From: JANMAT01 sp031359995
GTDB lineage: Bacteria > Actinomycetota > Acidimicrobiia > Acidimicrobiales > Ilumatobacteraceae
NCBI GenBank assembly: GCA_031359995.1
Contig: JANMAT010000016.1
Coordinates: 57,206-121,205 of the forward strand
Direction of reading: 5' to 3'
DNA length: 64,000 bases
Notes under the pieces: model-generated
What the model was told of the DNA's origin: nothing
The model's database searches: none
The model's input: the letters and a program-made list of their open reading frames with translations, nothing else
Shown here: piece after piece, positions 49,103 through 58,743 of the stretch
How the letters are laid out: every line of letters starts with the position of its first letter
Position numbering within the stretch: the stretch's first letter is position 1
Position numbers and translations under genes: made by a program

Positions 49103-50359
49103 ATGCGTGCACGTCGACGGGGGTGGGCGATCGTGGCCGCGCTGTCGATCACCGAGACCACCTCGTGGGGCGTCGTGTACTACGGCTTCCCGGTCTTCCT
49201 GAAGCCGATGGAAGCCGAGTTGGGATGGTCGCGGGCCCAGCTCACCGGCGCGTTCTCGCTGGCCCTGCTGATGCAGGGCATCGGGGCCGTGCTGGTGGGG
49301 CGATGGCTCGATCGTCACAGCCCGCGCGGGCTCATGACCGTCGGTTCGATGGCGGCGGCCGGCCTGGTGTGGACGTGGTCCCGTGTCCGCTCACCCGTGG
49401 CCTTCTACGCGCTGTGGATCGCGCTCGGCGCGGTGATGGCAACGATCCTCTACGAGCCCGCGTTCACCGTCGTCACCAAGTGGTTCCAGGGCGAGCGCCG
49501 CGCCGCCCTGACGGTGGTGACGCTCGTGGCCGGGCTGGCCAGCTTCATCTTCCTGCCGATCGAGAACCGGCTCATCACGATCCACGGCTGGCGCCACGCG
49601 TTGGTGATCCTCGCGGTCGTGCTCGCGGTGATCACCGTGCCGTTGCACGCGCTGGTCCTGCGGCGGGCGCCCGAGCCCGAGCCGATGGGGGCGGTGGCGG
49701 CCGAGCCGCGCGCGTCGGCCCGCGACGCGGTGCGCACCACGGCCTTCTGGTTCCTGGCCGTGGCCATGGTGCTGGCGTCGTTTGTCGCTTCGGCGCTCGC
49801 CGTGCACCAGGTGGCGTACCTGACCGAGCGCGGCTACTCCTCGGCGTTCGCCGCCGGGCTCACCGGCACGCTCGGCGCCATGCAGATGCCCGGGCGCCTG
49901 CTCTTCGCCCCACTCATGCGGTGGTTGCCGCGCCGGGTCGTCACCACCATCGTGTTCGGTTCGTTCGCCGCGGGCACGGCGCTGCTCGCCGCCGGTGGCG
50001 GCATCGCCATGCTGTGGGTCTTCGTGGTCGTCTACGGCATGGGGCGGGGCATGACCACGCTGCTGCGGGCCACGTTGGTGGGGGAGCTGTTCGGATCACG
50101 CCACTACGGCGCCATCGCCGGTGTGCTCGCCGCCTGCACCACGGTGGCCACCGCGCTCGGCCCGTTCTTCGCCGCCTTCATGCACGACGCGCGGCACAGC
50201 TACGGCGCGGTGGTGTGGGTGCTGGTGGGCGTGGCCGTGCTGGCGACGGTGGCCGCGTCACAGGTGGAGCGTCACGGCCCCCCCGAGAGCGCGTCGACCC
50301 GGGCGCGGCCGCCGTCGGGCACGACGACCACGGTGGGGTGGCACCGCCTCGGGCAATAG
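49103..50359 (+). CDS. MFS transporter
   Basis: This is a 418-residue protein with 12 predicted helices. The loop 2-3 motif reads GRWLDRHSPRG, typical of the major facilitator superfamily; the central cytoplasmic loop is short and acidic. It resembles the MFS monocarboxylate-type transporters of actinobacteria. Substrate unknown. ATG 49103 has GGAGCGCGAGG just upstream. It diverges from the cytochrome b operon. Confidence 0.88.
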   Translation: MRARRRGWAIVAALSITETTSWGVVYYGFPVFLKPMEAELGWSRAQLTGAFSLALLMQGIGAVLVGRWLDRHSPRGLMTVGSMAAAGLVWTWSRVRSPVAFYALWIALGAVMATILYEPAFTVVTKWFQGERRAALTVVTLVAGLASFIFLPIENRLITIHGWRHALVILAVVLAVITVPLHALVLRRAPEPEPMGAVAAEPRASARDAVRTTAFWFLAVAMVLASFVASALAVHQVAYLTERGYSSAFAAGLTGTLGAMQMPGRLLFAPLMRWLPRRVVTTIVFGSFAAGTALLAAGGGIAMLWVFVVVYGMGRGMTTLLRATLVGELFGSRHYGAIAGVLAACTTVATALGPFFAAFMHDARHSYGAVVWVLVGVAVLATVAASQVERHGPPESASTRARPPSGTTTTVGWHRLGQ

Positions 50360-50549
50360 GTCGTGCGACACGGGGTCGGCGCCATGTGCCGTACTCCTGT
50401 CGATAGCGCAGCACGCTCCACGGCACGCCGATGACGACGATGGCCAGACCGAGCACGGTGACGGCGCGACCGAACGTGGCGGCCCGGTCGCCGATCCGGT
50501 CGGCGCGCCCGCGTTCCCCCACGGGGATGAGGCTACGCCCGACCGGGGG
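50360..50549. other. Gap with no clear gene
   Basis: A minus-strand frame beginning at 50522 encodes one helix, but it runs back across the end of the MFS gene and lacks family signs. I leave it uncalled. Confidence 0.4.
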
Positions 50550-50744
50550 TCAGCCGGGTTCGCGGGCCCAGAGCTGGTCGACGAGGCGGGGGACTCGGGC
50601 CTCGACGGCGGCCATGGCGTCGAGCACGGTGTCCCCGCGGTAGCGGCGGCCGATGAGCTGCACGTCGGCGGGCAGGCCGTCGACCAGTCCGTTGGGCACG
50701 ACGCCCGCGGGGAGGCCCAGGTAGTTCACGCCGAAGCTGCAGAT
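50550..50744 (-). pseudogene. C-terminal remnant of an amidase
   Basis: The frame ends NYLGLPAGVVPNGLVDGLPA-DVQLIGRRYRGDTVL, the typical last 60 or so residues of amidase-signature enzymes. The catalytic Lys-Ser-Ser part is absent: upstream of 50744 the frame enters the palindrome region and loses similarity. So it is a truncated gene. Confidence 0.78.
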
Positions 50745-50801
50745 GCGGCGGCGAACAGCTCCTTCCACCCGCCCGGCCCCCGGCCCTTCGTCCCACCCGC
50801 G

Positions 50802-50837
50802 CTGTCCCGGCGAATCTTCGAAGATTCGCCGGGACAG
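50802..50837. repeat. Perfect 36-bp palindrome beside the amidase remnant
   Basis: 18-base arms (starting CTGTCCCGG, ending CCGGGACAG) meet with no loop at TTCGAA, positions 50817-50822. The bases around it do not pair. It may be a mobile or extragenic repeat tied to the loss of the amidase gene. The following 50838-50982 holds an AT-rich patch (TAATATATCAATT near 50900) and no gene. Confidence 0.85.
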
Positions 50838-50982
50838 GCTCGAGATTCCTGTTCGGCCTGGTGGAGCCGGGTGCGGCCGCCGGCGAAAGCGACTGATGTG
50901 TAATATATCAATTCGGGATCGATCCGGTCCGTCCCTGTCCACGCTGGCACCCATGGACCTCGTCGACTTCGTCCGGCCGTGT

Positions 50983-52014
50983 TCAGACCCCGACGGGGTC
51001 GGGCCCGACCCGCACCATGCGCTTGCCGAGGTTGTCGCCCGCCAGCAGGCCCACCAGCGCGGCCGGTGCGCGGTCGAGCCCGTCGATCACGTCCTCCACG
51101 GCCTGCAGGGTGCCCCCGGCGACGGCGGCGGCGATGTCGTCCTCGGCCGCGGCCCGGTCGGCGAAGAAGTCCATGACGATGAACCCCTCCATGCGGATGC
51201 GCTTGGTGACCAGCAGGCCGGGCACGCCCCGCGGCCCGGCCGCCGGGGCGTTCGTGTCGTACTGCGACACCACCCCGCAGCAGACGATGCGGCCGTGCAT
51301 GTTCATCCGCCACAGGGCGGCCTCCAGCACGGGCCCGCCCGTGTTGTCGAAGTAGACGTCGACCCCGTCGGGGCAGGCCGCCTTCAGGGCACCCCGGAAG
51401 TTCTCGTCCCGGTGGCTGATGGCGCCGTCGAAGCCGAGCGAGTCGGTGAGGAACGTGCACTTGTCGGCGCTGCCGGCCACGCCCACGACGCGGCAACCGG
51501 CGCGCTTGGCCAGTTGGCCGACCATGTTCCCGGTGGCGCCGGCCGCCGCCGAGACCAGCACGGTCTCGCCCGCCCGGGGCTGACCGACGCGGAGGAGGCC
51601 GAAGTAGGCGGTGAGCCCGGTGATGCCCAGGACCGACAGGTGGTGGGTGAGCGGAGCCCGCACGGCCACCTTGGTCAGCCCCTTTGCCGGCTGGACCGAG
51701 TAGGTCTGCCAGCCGCAGTCGGCCTCGACCACGTCGCCCGGCGCGAACCCGGGATCGTTCGACTCGACGACCTCTGCCAGCGCGAAACCGGCCATGACCT
51801 GGCCCCCGGTGATCGGATCGCGGTACGTCGCCCCCTGCATCCAGGCCCGGTTGGCGGCGTCGATCGACAGCAGCACGGTGCGGCACAGCACCTGGCCGTC
51901 CTCCACGGCCGGCATCGGCGCCTCCCGGACGGCGAAGTGGTCGACCGTCAGCCGGTTCTCGGGCAGCCGGGTCAGCACCACCTGGTGGTTCACGTGCGCA
52001 TTCGTTTCCCCCAT
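50983..52014 (-). CDS. NADP-dependent MDR oxidoreductase (prostaglandin reductase/quinone oxidoreductase type)
   Basis: This is a 343-residue zinc-free medium-chain reductase. The NADPH fold has SAAAGATGNMVGQLAKRAG, with GSADKC after it; YFDNTGG is the family marker. It likely reduces an α,β-unsaturated ketone or acyl compound. ATG 52014 has a TAGCGT box eight bases upstream. Confidence 0.9.
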   Translation of the reverse strand: MGETNAHVNHQVVLTRLPENRLTVDHFAVREAPMPAVEDGQVLCRTVLLSIDAANRAWMQGATYRDPITGGQVMAGFALAEVVESNDPGFAPGDVVEADCGWQTYSVQPAKGLTKVAVRAPLTHHLSVLGITGLTAYFGLLRVGQPRAGETVLVSAAAGATGNMVGQLAKRAGCRVVGVAGSADKCTFLTDSLGFDGAISHRDENFRGALKAACPDGVDVYFDNTGGPVLEAALWRMNMHGRIVCCGVVSQYDTNAPAAGPRGVPGLLVTKRIRMEGFIVMDFFADRAAAEDDIAAAVAGGTLQAVEDVIDGLDRAPAALVGLLAGDNLGKRMVRVGPDPVGV

Positions 52015-52022
52015 ACGGCGTG

Positions 52023-52028
52023 ACGCTA
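52023..52028 (-). promoter_or_regulatory. Putative -10 element (TAGCGT) for leaderless MDR gene
   Basis: On the minus strand TAGCGT is followed by eight bases and ATG 52014. Confidence 0.5.
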
Positions 52029-52158
52029 CAAGGCGGCCGTGGCCGGCCGGTTGCGCCGTGCGCCGGCAGGGTGGCTACCGTGGCATGCTGGGAACATACG
52101 TGGGGGGAGCGCGCCATCGGGGCGCGCGCACTCGTCGACGCAAGAGGAGTCTTCGATC

Positions 52159-54465
52159 ATGGCTGCATCGGGTTCGATCCTTGGGAACGCCGTCCTTCGT
52201 CTCGAGGACCCCACCTTGCTCACCGGGGAGGGCAAGTACGTCGACGACCTGACCGAGGTCGGTGGCCTCAGCGTCGTCTACGTGCGCTCCACCGTGGCCC
52301 ACGGCCGGGTGCGGTCGGTCGACGTGACCGAGGCCGAGACCATGCCCGGCGTCGTCGCCGTCTACCACTCCCGTGGTGACGACCTCGGCCTGCCCGACTT
52401 CCAGGCCTTCCCGATGATGCCCGAGGTGCTGAACCGGCCCATCTTCGCCACCGAGAAGGTCCGCTTCGTCGGCGACATCATCGCCGCGGTCATCGCCGAG
52501 ACCCGCACGCAGGCCGCCGACGCCGCCGAGTCCGTCATCGTCGAGTACGAGCAGCTGCCCGCCGTCACCAACCCGGCCGACGCGCTCGCTCCCGGCGCCC
52601 CGTTGCTGTTCGAGGCGCACGGCTCCAACATCTGCTTCGCCAGCCAGTTTCCGCCGGAAGGAGACGAGGACCCCAACGTGGGCGCCCACGCCGTCGCCGA
52701 GGTCACCATGGTCAGCCAGCGCCTCGCCGGCGTACCCATGGAGAACAACGGCGTCTTCGCCATCCCCGGCGACGACGGCCACCTGACGCTGTGGGTGTCG
52801 CACCAGGCGCCCCATGCCATCCACGCCGGCTACGCCCCCATGCTCGGGCTCGACCCGTCCAAGCTCCGTGTCGTGTGCCCGTGGGTGGGCGGAGGCTTCG
52901 GCCCCAAGGCCGCTGGTTACGTCGAGCACATCGTCGCCGCTGCCGTTGCGCTCAAGTTGCAGAAGCCGGTCAAGTGGGCCGAGACCCGCTCCGAGGACAT
53001 GGTGTCGCTCGTGCACGGCCGTGACTTCATCATGACCGCCAAGCTCGGCGTGACCGCCGAAGGCAAGATCGTCGGCCTCGACGCCAACGTGACCGCCGCC
53101 GCCGGCGCCTACCCGGCCGTGGGTGCCATCCTGCCGATGCTCACGCAGATGATGGCCGTCGGTGTGTACGAGGTGCCCAAGGTCCGCTTCAAGGCGCTCA
53201 CCGCCCTCACCAACAACACCACCATCGGTGCCTACCGCGGCGCCGGGCGCCCCGAGGCCACCCAGCTCATCGAGCGGGTGCTCGACGTCGCCGCCGACCA
53301 GATCGGCATGGACCCGGCTGAGATCCGTCGCGTCAACTTCCTGCAGCCGTCGGCGTTCCCGCTGACCACCATCACCGGCGGCGCCTACGACTCGGGCGAG
53401 TACGAAAAGGCGCTCGACGCCGCCCTGAAGGCGTCGGGCTACACCGAGCTGCGCGCCGAGCAGCAGCGTCGCCGCGACGCCGGCGATACCAAGCAGCTCG
53501 GCATCGGTGTATGCACCTACGTCGAGGTCACCGCGCCCATCGGTCTGCACGTCGAGTTCGGCGCGGTCGAGATCCACGACGACGGCTCGGCCAGCGTGTT
53601 CGCCGGCACCAGCGTGCACGGCCAGGGTCACCACACGGCCTTCGCCATGCTGGCCAGCGAGGTGCTCGGCATCCCCATGGAGCAGATCACCCTGGTGAAC
53701 TCCGACACCGACGCCGTGCCGCGCGGCGCCGGCACCATGGGTTCGCGCTCACTGCAGACCGCCGGCAGCGCCATCCACGTCGCGTCGAACGAGGTGCTCG
53801 ACCGCGCTCGCAAGATCGCCGGTCACCTGCTCGAGGCCCCGGCCGAGGACATCGTGGCCGGCAACGGCGGCGTGCACGTCGCCGGTGTGCCCTCGAAGGG
53901 CCTGTCGTGGGCCGAGCTGGCCGTAGCCTCCCGTGACGCCGGCAAGCTGCCGGCCGGGCTCGATCCGGCCACGCTGCGCCACGAGCTCGACTTCGACGGT
54001 CAGAACTCCACCTTCCCGTTCGGTGCCCACGTGTCGGTGGTCGAGGTCGACACCGAGACGGGCCGCGTCACCATGCTGCGCCACGTCGCCGTCGACGACT
54101 GCGGCCGCATCCTGAACCCGATGCTGGTCGCCGGTCAGCAGCACGGCGGCATCGCCCAGGGCGCCGCCCAGGCCCTGTACGAGCACGTGCAGTACGACAG
54201 CGACGGCAACCCGGTCACGTCGAACCTGATGGACTACGCCATCCCGTCGGCCGCCGAGCTGTGCAGCTTCGAGACGTCGAACACCCAGACCGACAGCCCC
54301 CGCAACCCGCTCGGGGCCAAGGGCATCGGTGAGTCGGGCACCATCGGGTCCACGCCGGCCATCCAGAACGCGGTCATCGACGCGGTGTCGCACCTCGGGG
54401 TGGTCCACATCGACATGCCGTGCACGGCCGAGCGCGTGTGGCGGGCCATCCAGGCCGTCAAGTAG
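52159..54465 (+). CDS. Molybdenum hydroxylase large subunit (CoxL/xanthine dehydrogenase type, AYRGAGR form)
   Basis: This is a 768-residue molybdopterin-cytosine-dinucleotide-type large subunit. The substrate loop AYRGAGR near residue 365 is the form II (CO-dehydrogenase-like) motif; form I CoxL has AYxCSFR. GGGFGPKA near 250 and GAKGIGESGTIG near the end (with the active-site Glu) are family marks. Such subunits need a FAD (CoxM) and a 2Fe-2S (CoxS) partner, none of which is here. GAGGAG precedes ATG 52159. Confidence 0.9.
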   Translation: MAASGSILGNAVLRLEDPTLLTGEGKYVDDLTEVGGLSVVYVRSTVAHGRVRSVDVTEAETMPGVVAVYHSRGDDLGLPDFQAFPMMPEVLNRPIFATEKVRFVGDIIAAVIAETRTQAADAAESVIVEYEQLPAVTNPADALAPGAPLLFEAHGSNICFASQFPPEGDEDPNVGAHAVAEVTMVSQRLAGVPMENNGVFAIPGDDGHLTLWVSHQAPHAIHAGYAPMLGLDPSKLRVVCPWVGGGFGPKAAGYVEHIVAAAVALKLQKPVKWAETRSEDMVSLVHGRDFIMTAKLGVTAEGKIVGLDANVTAAAGAYPAVGAILPMLTQMMAVGVYEVPKVRFKALTALTNNTTIGAYRGAGRPEATQLIERVLDVAADQIGMDPAEIRRVNFLQPSAFPLTTITGGAYDSGEYEKALDAALKASGYTELRAEQQRRRDAGDTKQLGIGVCTYVEVTAPIGLHVEFGAVEIHDDGSASVFAGTSVHGQGHHTAFAMLASEVLGIPMEQITLVNSDTDAVPRGAGTMGSRSLQTAGSAIHVASNEVLDRARKIAGHLLEAPAEDIVAGNGGVHVAGVPSKGLSWAELAVASRDAGKLPAGLDPATLRHELDFDGQNSTFPFGAHVSVVEVDTETGRVTMLRHVAVDDCGRILNPMLVAGQQHGGIAQGAAQALYEHVQYDSDGNPVTSNLMDYAIPSAAELCSFETSNTQTDSPRNPLGAKGIGESGTIGSTPAIQNAVIDAVSHLGVVHIDMPCTAERVWRAIQAVK

Positions 54466-54575
54466 TCACGCCACGGGGTCGCACCCTCCTGCGTACGCCA
54501 ACCGGCGTACCGGCACCTGCGTGCCGGCCGCCGGTCCGCTTTCGGGCGAACTGAGGGGGTCGGGGCCCCGACGAG

Positions 54576-54581
54576 TAGGTT
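54576..54581 (+). promoter_or_regulatory. Putative -10 element (TAGGTT) for leaderless hypothetical gene
   Basis: TAGGTT ends eight bases before GTG 54590. Confidence 0.45.
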
Positions 54582-54589
54582 GGTAGCCC

Positions 54590-55201
54590 GTGAATAAGAT
54601 GCGGACCCGCCTCCACGCGCTCAACCTTCTCGACCGCGCCCTCGCCGCTGTCGACGACAGCGAGCTCGAGCCCCTCGTCGCTGCTCTGGACGAGGAAGCC
54701 CAGGACGCACTGGCGTCGGTGGTCGACGGTCAGGAGCTCTCGGTGGCCGGTCTCCGGGCCGCGGCCGACAAGGGCCGCCTGAACGGCGCCCTGGAGGGCA
54801 TCGCCTACGCGCTGAGCGAGCCGACGCTGGACGACTGCATCGAGCAGCTCGGCGACGACAGCGACAACCCCTCGGCCGAGCAGCTCAACGCGGTGCTGCC
54901 GGGGCTCATCGAGCGCCACGGCTCGCCGCTCGTGCGCCTCATGCTGGCCAGCGTGCACGCCGGTGACGCGCCGGCCGCGCCGATCCTGCGCGACCTGCTG
55001 AAGCACCATGAGACGCTGGCGTTGCCACCGTCGGTCGAGAAGCTGCGTACGGCGCCGGTGAAGGTTGCCGCCACCCTCGATCCGGCGGCCGAGGCCGAGC
55101 GGGCCGCGGTGAAGGCCAAGCGGGCCGAGGCCAAGGACCGCAAGCGGTCCGAGGCCCGCGCCCGTCGCGAGCAGTCCGCCCGCGCCAAGCACAAAGCCTG
55201 A
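54590..55201 (+). CDS. Hypothetical helical protein with basic tail
   Basis: This is a 203-residue protein of mostly α-helical, acidic character up to residue 160. A lysine/arginine/alanine-rich tail of about 40 residues follows and could bind nucleic acid. No signal, no membrane helix. I do not recognise a family. The start is GTG 54590. Confidence 0.65.
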   Translation: MNKMRTRLHALNLLDRALAAVDDSELEPLVAALDEEAQDALASVVDGQELSVAGLRAAADKGRLNGALEGIAYALSEPTLDDCIEQLGDDSDNPSAEQLNAVLPGLIERHGSPLVRLMLASVHAGDAPAAPILRDLLKHHETLALPPSVEKLRTAPVKVAATLDPAAEAERAAVKAKRAEAKDRKRSEARARREQSARAKHKA

Positions 55202-55255
55202 GCGGGCTCAGGCCGGTTCGGCCCCGCCTGAGTGGGCTCAGGCCGGTTCGGCGGC
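55196..55255. repeat. Tandem 30-bp duplication with two hairpins at convergent gene ends
   Basis: Units 55196-55225 and 55226-55255 differ at a few bases. Each carries GCCTGAG-NGGG-CTCAGGC, a seven-bp hairpin. The stop of the upstream gene lies in unit 1 and that of the DMT gene in unit 2. They can act as a pair of bidirectional terminators. Confidence 0.75.
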
Positions 55256-56185
55256 GCCGGCGCGCGCCACGGGCCGACGGGCGCGCGATGTCTGGCGCCA
55301 CACCACCAGGCCGACCGCGGTCAACGTGACGCAGCCGGCCAGGGCCTGGCCGAGTGTGATGTGCTCGCCGTGCACGGGCCACGACACGCCGATCGACAGC
55401 ACGGTCGAGGGCAGCATCTGCAGCGACGTCAGGTTCATGGGTAGTTCGGTGATGGCCAGGTTCATGAGCACGTGGCCGATGAGCCCCGGCCCGATCAGCA
55501 TGCACAGCAACCACAGCCAGTCGTTGCGGTCGAACGCCTGGTAGTGCAGGCCCTGGATGAGCGCGGGCACCAGCACGGTGACCGACGCCCACACCATGAC
55601 GCCGCTCAGGTAGCTCCACGTGTTCAGCGTGCGGCGGGCGTGGCGGGAGGCGAGCATGTAGCCGGCGAAGGCGCAGATGCACAGGCACGACAGCAGCAGG
55701 CCGATGCCGGTCGGGCGCACCTTCCGGCCGGTGAGCATCACTGCGGCGGCCACGCCGGCGATGGCGACCAGCGTCCAGCCGATGGCCCAGTTGCTCGGGC
55801 GCTCGTGGAAGAGCCGCCAGGCCAGCGCCATCACGATGGCGGGCTGGAGCACGCCGATGAGCGTGATGGTGGCCACCGTGGTGTGCTGCAGTGCGGCGAA
55901 GAAGAACACCATGTTCAGCCCGAAGAACATGCCGCCGAGCATCGAGCCCCTCAGCGCCGCCTTCGTGAGGCGGTAGCCCTGCAGCCGGGCCGCGGTGTAG
56001 GTGACCGGCACGGCCAGCACCATGCGGGTCGCGGCGATGGTGAGCGGAGGGGCGGTGATGAACTTCGAGACGACAGGTCCCATGCCCCACAGCGCGACCA
56101 CCCCGCCCATGGCCATGAGGGCCAGAGACCGACGGGAGGCGGCGCTGCGAGGCGTTGCCGTCGCTGCGGCCGTCGCGATTCCCAT
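55238..56185 (-). CDS. DMT-superfamily (EamA) transporter
   Basis: This is a 315-residue protein with ten predicted helices in two EamA halves. Substrate unknown; many family members export metabolites. ATG 56185 has TACGCT six bases before it. Confidence 0.88.
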   Translation of the reverse strand: MGIATAAATATPRSAASRRSLALMAMGGVVALWGMGPVVSKFITAPPLTIAATRMVLAVPVTYTAARLQGYRLTKAALRGSMLGGMFFGLNMVFFFAALQHTTVATITLIGVLQPAIVMALAWRLFHERPSNWAIGWTLVAIAGVAAAVMLTGRKVRPTGIGLLLSCLCICAFAGYMLASRHARRTLNTWSYLSGVMVWASVTVLVPALIQGLHYQAFDRNDWLWLLCMLIGPGLIGHVLMNLAITELPMNLTSLQMLPSTVLSIGVSWPVHGEHITLGQALAGCVTLTAVGLVVWRQTSRARRPVARAGAAEPA

Positions 56186-56191
56186 GGCCCG

Positions 56192-56197
56192 AGCGTA
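56192..56197 (-). promoter_or_regulatory. Putative -10 element (TACGCT) for leaderless DMT gene
   Basis: On the minus strand TACGCT is followed by six bases and ATG 56185. Confidence 0.5.
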
Positions 56198-56252
56198 GAC
56201 GACGTACTTGCACTGACCAGCTATCGCGCGTGGGGTGCGGGCCCGGCCGCGG

Positions 56253-58730
56253 TCACGCCCTGATGCGGGCCATGGTCGGGTCGTACAGCGGTCGCAGCGA
56301 CACGCGGGCGGGGTGGCGGCGGCCGGCGATGTCGACCTCCCACGTGCCCTCGTCCAGGTACGCCGGCGTGACCGGCACACCCGGCTCGATCATGGCCAGA
56401 CCGACGGCGCCGCCCAGGGTGAAGCCGTAGGACGCGGCCCGCACGTATCCCACGGCCACGCCGTCGCGGTGCACGACCTCGGCGTGGAACATCATCGCGT
56501 CGGGGTCGGTGACGAGCACCTGGGCCAGACGCCGCGTGAGCGGTACGGCCGCCTTGGACGCGATCACCGCGTCACGGCCGAGGAAGCCGCCGGGCTTGGC
56601 CAGGTCGGCGGTGAAGCCGAGGCCCACGCCGAGCAGGTCGTCGGTGTTGTCGATGTCGTGGCCGTAGTCTCGGTAGCCCTTCTCCATGCGGAGGCTGCCG
56701 AGCGCCTTCAACCCGGCGTGACGCAGCCCGACGTCGGCCCCCGCGGCCACCAGCCGGCCGTACACGTGGTCGGCCTGCTCGGCCGGCACGTAGAGCTCGT
56801 AGCCCAGTTCGCCCACGTACGTGATGCGGATGCACAGCACGCGGGCGAACCCGATGTCGATGGTGCGGGCGGTGCGGAACGGGAACGCCTCGTTTCCCAC
56901 CTCGGCCGACGTGACGCGGGCGAGCAGCTCGCGCGAGCGCGGCCCCTGCACGTTGAGCTGGGCCCAGCCCGAGGTGACGTCGGTGACCACGGCGTGGGCG
57001 TCGCCGATGTGGCGCCGCATCCACGTCTCGACGTGGCGGTGGGCGGTGTCGGTGGCCACCACCCAGAAGCGGTCGTCGGCCAGCTTGGTGACGGTGAGGT
57101 CGGCCTCGAGCGTGCCGCCGTCGTTGAGCCACTGGGTGTAGGTGATGAGACCGGCGTCGCCGTCGACGCCGTTGGTCGACAGGCGGTTCAGCACGCGCCC
57201 GGCGTCACGCCCCTGGACCAGGAACTTCGACATGAACGACATGTCCATGAGGATCACGTCGTTGCGGGCCGCTTCGTGCTCGGCGCGCCACTGCTCGAAG
57301 AACGCCGGGCGGCCCCACGTGAGCGGGCCCGGGTCGGGCGTGGTGCCGGCCGGTGCGTACCAGTCGGCGCCCTCCCAACCGCTCACGTCCTTGAACCACG
57401 CGCCCGCCGCCTCCAGCCGGTGGTGCACCGGTGAGCGCCTGGCGCCGCGCGCCGTCTGCATGGAGCGACCGGGGTAGTGGCACTGGTACACCATGCCGAG
57501 CGACTCGACGGTGCGCGTGGCCCGGTACTCGGGGTTCGTCTGGTAGGCGTGCAGCCGGTCGACGTTGAACCCGGTGACGTCCACGTCGGGGCGGCCGTTG
57601 ATGATCCAGTGGGCCAGCACCCGGCCGAGCCCGCCGCCGGTGAGGATGCCGATCGAGTTCATGCCGGCGGCCACGAAGTAGTGGCGCAGCTCGGGCGCTT
57701 CACCGACCACGGGCGCCAGGTCGGGCGTGAAGCTCTCGGGGCCGCAGAAGAACTTGCGCACACCGGTGTCGAGCGAGATCGGCACCCGCTTCATGGCCGT
57801 CTCCACGTACGGGCCCATGCGGTCCCAGTCGGGCGGCAGCTCGCCGAAGGAGAAGTCGTCGGGCACGCCCTCCACCTTCCACGGCGCGCACACCGGCTCG
57901 AACAGGCCGATCATGAGACCGCCGACCTCTTCGCGGTAGTAGCCGTGCGAGGCGGGGTCTTCGATCACCGGCCACGACCTTGAGATGCCGTCGATCTGCT
58001 CGGTGATCAGGTAGTAGTGCTCGGCCGCCTGCAGCGGCACGCTCACGCCGACCTCGGCGCCGAGCTGGCGGGCCCACATGCCGGCGCAGTTCACGACGAA
58101 CTCGGCCTCGATGTCACCCCGCTCGGTGCGCACACCGGTGACGCGACCGTCGCGCTGCAGGACGCCGGTGGCGGGGGTGTCCTCCATGATGCGCACGCCG
58201 AGCTGGCGGGCGCCCTTGGCCATCGACATGGTGACGTCGACCGGGTTGGCCCGGCCATCGTCGGGCACGTAGAAGCCGGACAGCACGTCGTCGGTGCGGG
58301 CGAGCGGGAACAGGTCGGCCACCTCGCGCGCCGATATCTCGTGCACGTCGACACCGCAATGGCGGTTGAACGCCGAGATGCGGCGGTACTCCTCGAGCCG
58401 GTCGGGCTCGGTGGCCAGCTCGATGAAGCCGACGGGGGAGAAGCCGGTGGCCAACCCGGTCTCGGCCTCCAGCCGGGCGTACAGGTCGCGCGTGTAGCGG
58501 CGCATCGCGGTCGACGTCTCCGACAGCGACCCGAACGTCACGATGAGGCCGGCCGCGTGCCAAGTGGTGCCCGAGGTGAGCTTGTTCCGTTCGAGCACGA
58601 CGACATCGGTCCAGCCGGCGTGGGCCAGGTGGTAGGCGACCGACGTGCCGATGATGCCACCGCCCACCACGACCACACGGGCTCGCTCGGGCCACGACGG
58701 CGGACGGTTCGACGCAGACGGCTCGCTCAT
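56253..58730 (-). CDS. FAD-dependent dehydrogenase with C-terminal aminomethyltransferase (GcvT) domains (dimethylglycine/sarcosine dehydrogenase type)
   Basis: This is an 825-residue protein. The N-terminal DAO domain has VVVVGGGIIGTSVAYHLAHA, and SGTTWHAAGL carries the His that covalently binds FAD in dimethylglycine dehydrogenase. From about residue 440 on it is a GcvT-like folate-binding module (LMDMSFMSKFLVQG, GELGYELYVP, GLKALGSLRMEKGYRDYG). It demethylates an N-methyl amine, passing C1 to tetrahydrofolate. ATG 58730. Confidence 0.92.
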   Translation of the reverse strand: MSEPSASNRPPSWPERARVVVVGGGIIGTSVAYHLAHAGWTDVVVLERNKLTSGTTWHAAGLIVTFGSLSETSTAMRRYTRDLYARLEAETGLATGFSPVGFIELATEPDRLEEYRRISAFNRHCGVDVHEISAREVADLFPLARTDDVLSGFYVPDDGRANPVDVTMSMAKGARQLGVRIMEDTPATGVLQRDGRVTGVRTERGDIEAEFVVNCAGMWARQLGAEVGVSVPLQAAEHYYLITEQIDGISRSWPVIEDPASHGYYREEVGGLMIGLFEPVCAPWKVEGVPDDFSFGELPPDWDRMGPYVETAMKRVPISLDTGVRKFFCGPESFTPDLAPVVGEAPELRHYFVAAGMNSIGILTGGGLGRVLAHWIINGRPDVDVTGFNVDRLHAYQTNPEYRATRTVESLGMVYQCHYPGRSMQTARGARRSPVHHRLEAAGAWFKDVSGWEGADWYAPAGTTPDPGPLTWGRPAFFEQWRAEHEAARNDVILMDMSFMSKFLVQGRDAGRVLNRLSTNGVDGDAGLITYTQWLNDGGTLEADLTVTKLADDRFWVVATDTAHRHVETWMRRHIGDAHAVVTDVTSGWAQLNVQGPRSRELLARVTSAEVGNEAFPFRTARTIDIGFARVLCIRITYVGELGYELYVPAEQADHVYGRLVAAGADVGLRHAGLKALGSLRMEKGYRDYGHDIDNTDDLLGVGLGFTADLAKPGGFLGRDAVIASKAAVPLTRRLAQVLVTDPDAMMFHAEVVHRDGVAVGYVRAASYGFTLGGAVGLAMIEPGVPVTPAYLDEGTWEVDIAGRRHPARVSLRPLYDPTMARIRA

Positions 58731-58743
58731 GCCCCCGAGGTAA

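Noticed and set aside
50178..50522. Small minus-strand membrane protein
   Set aside because: One helix only, a basic low-complexity tail that runs antisense through the MFS gene, and no family sign.
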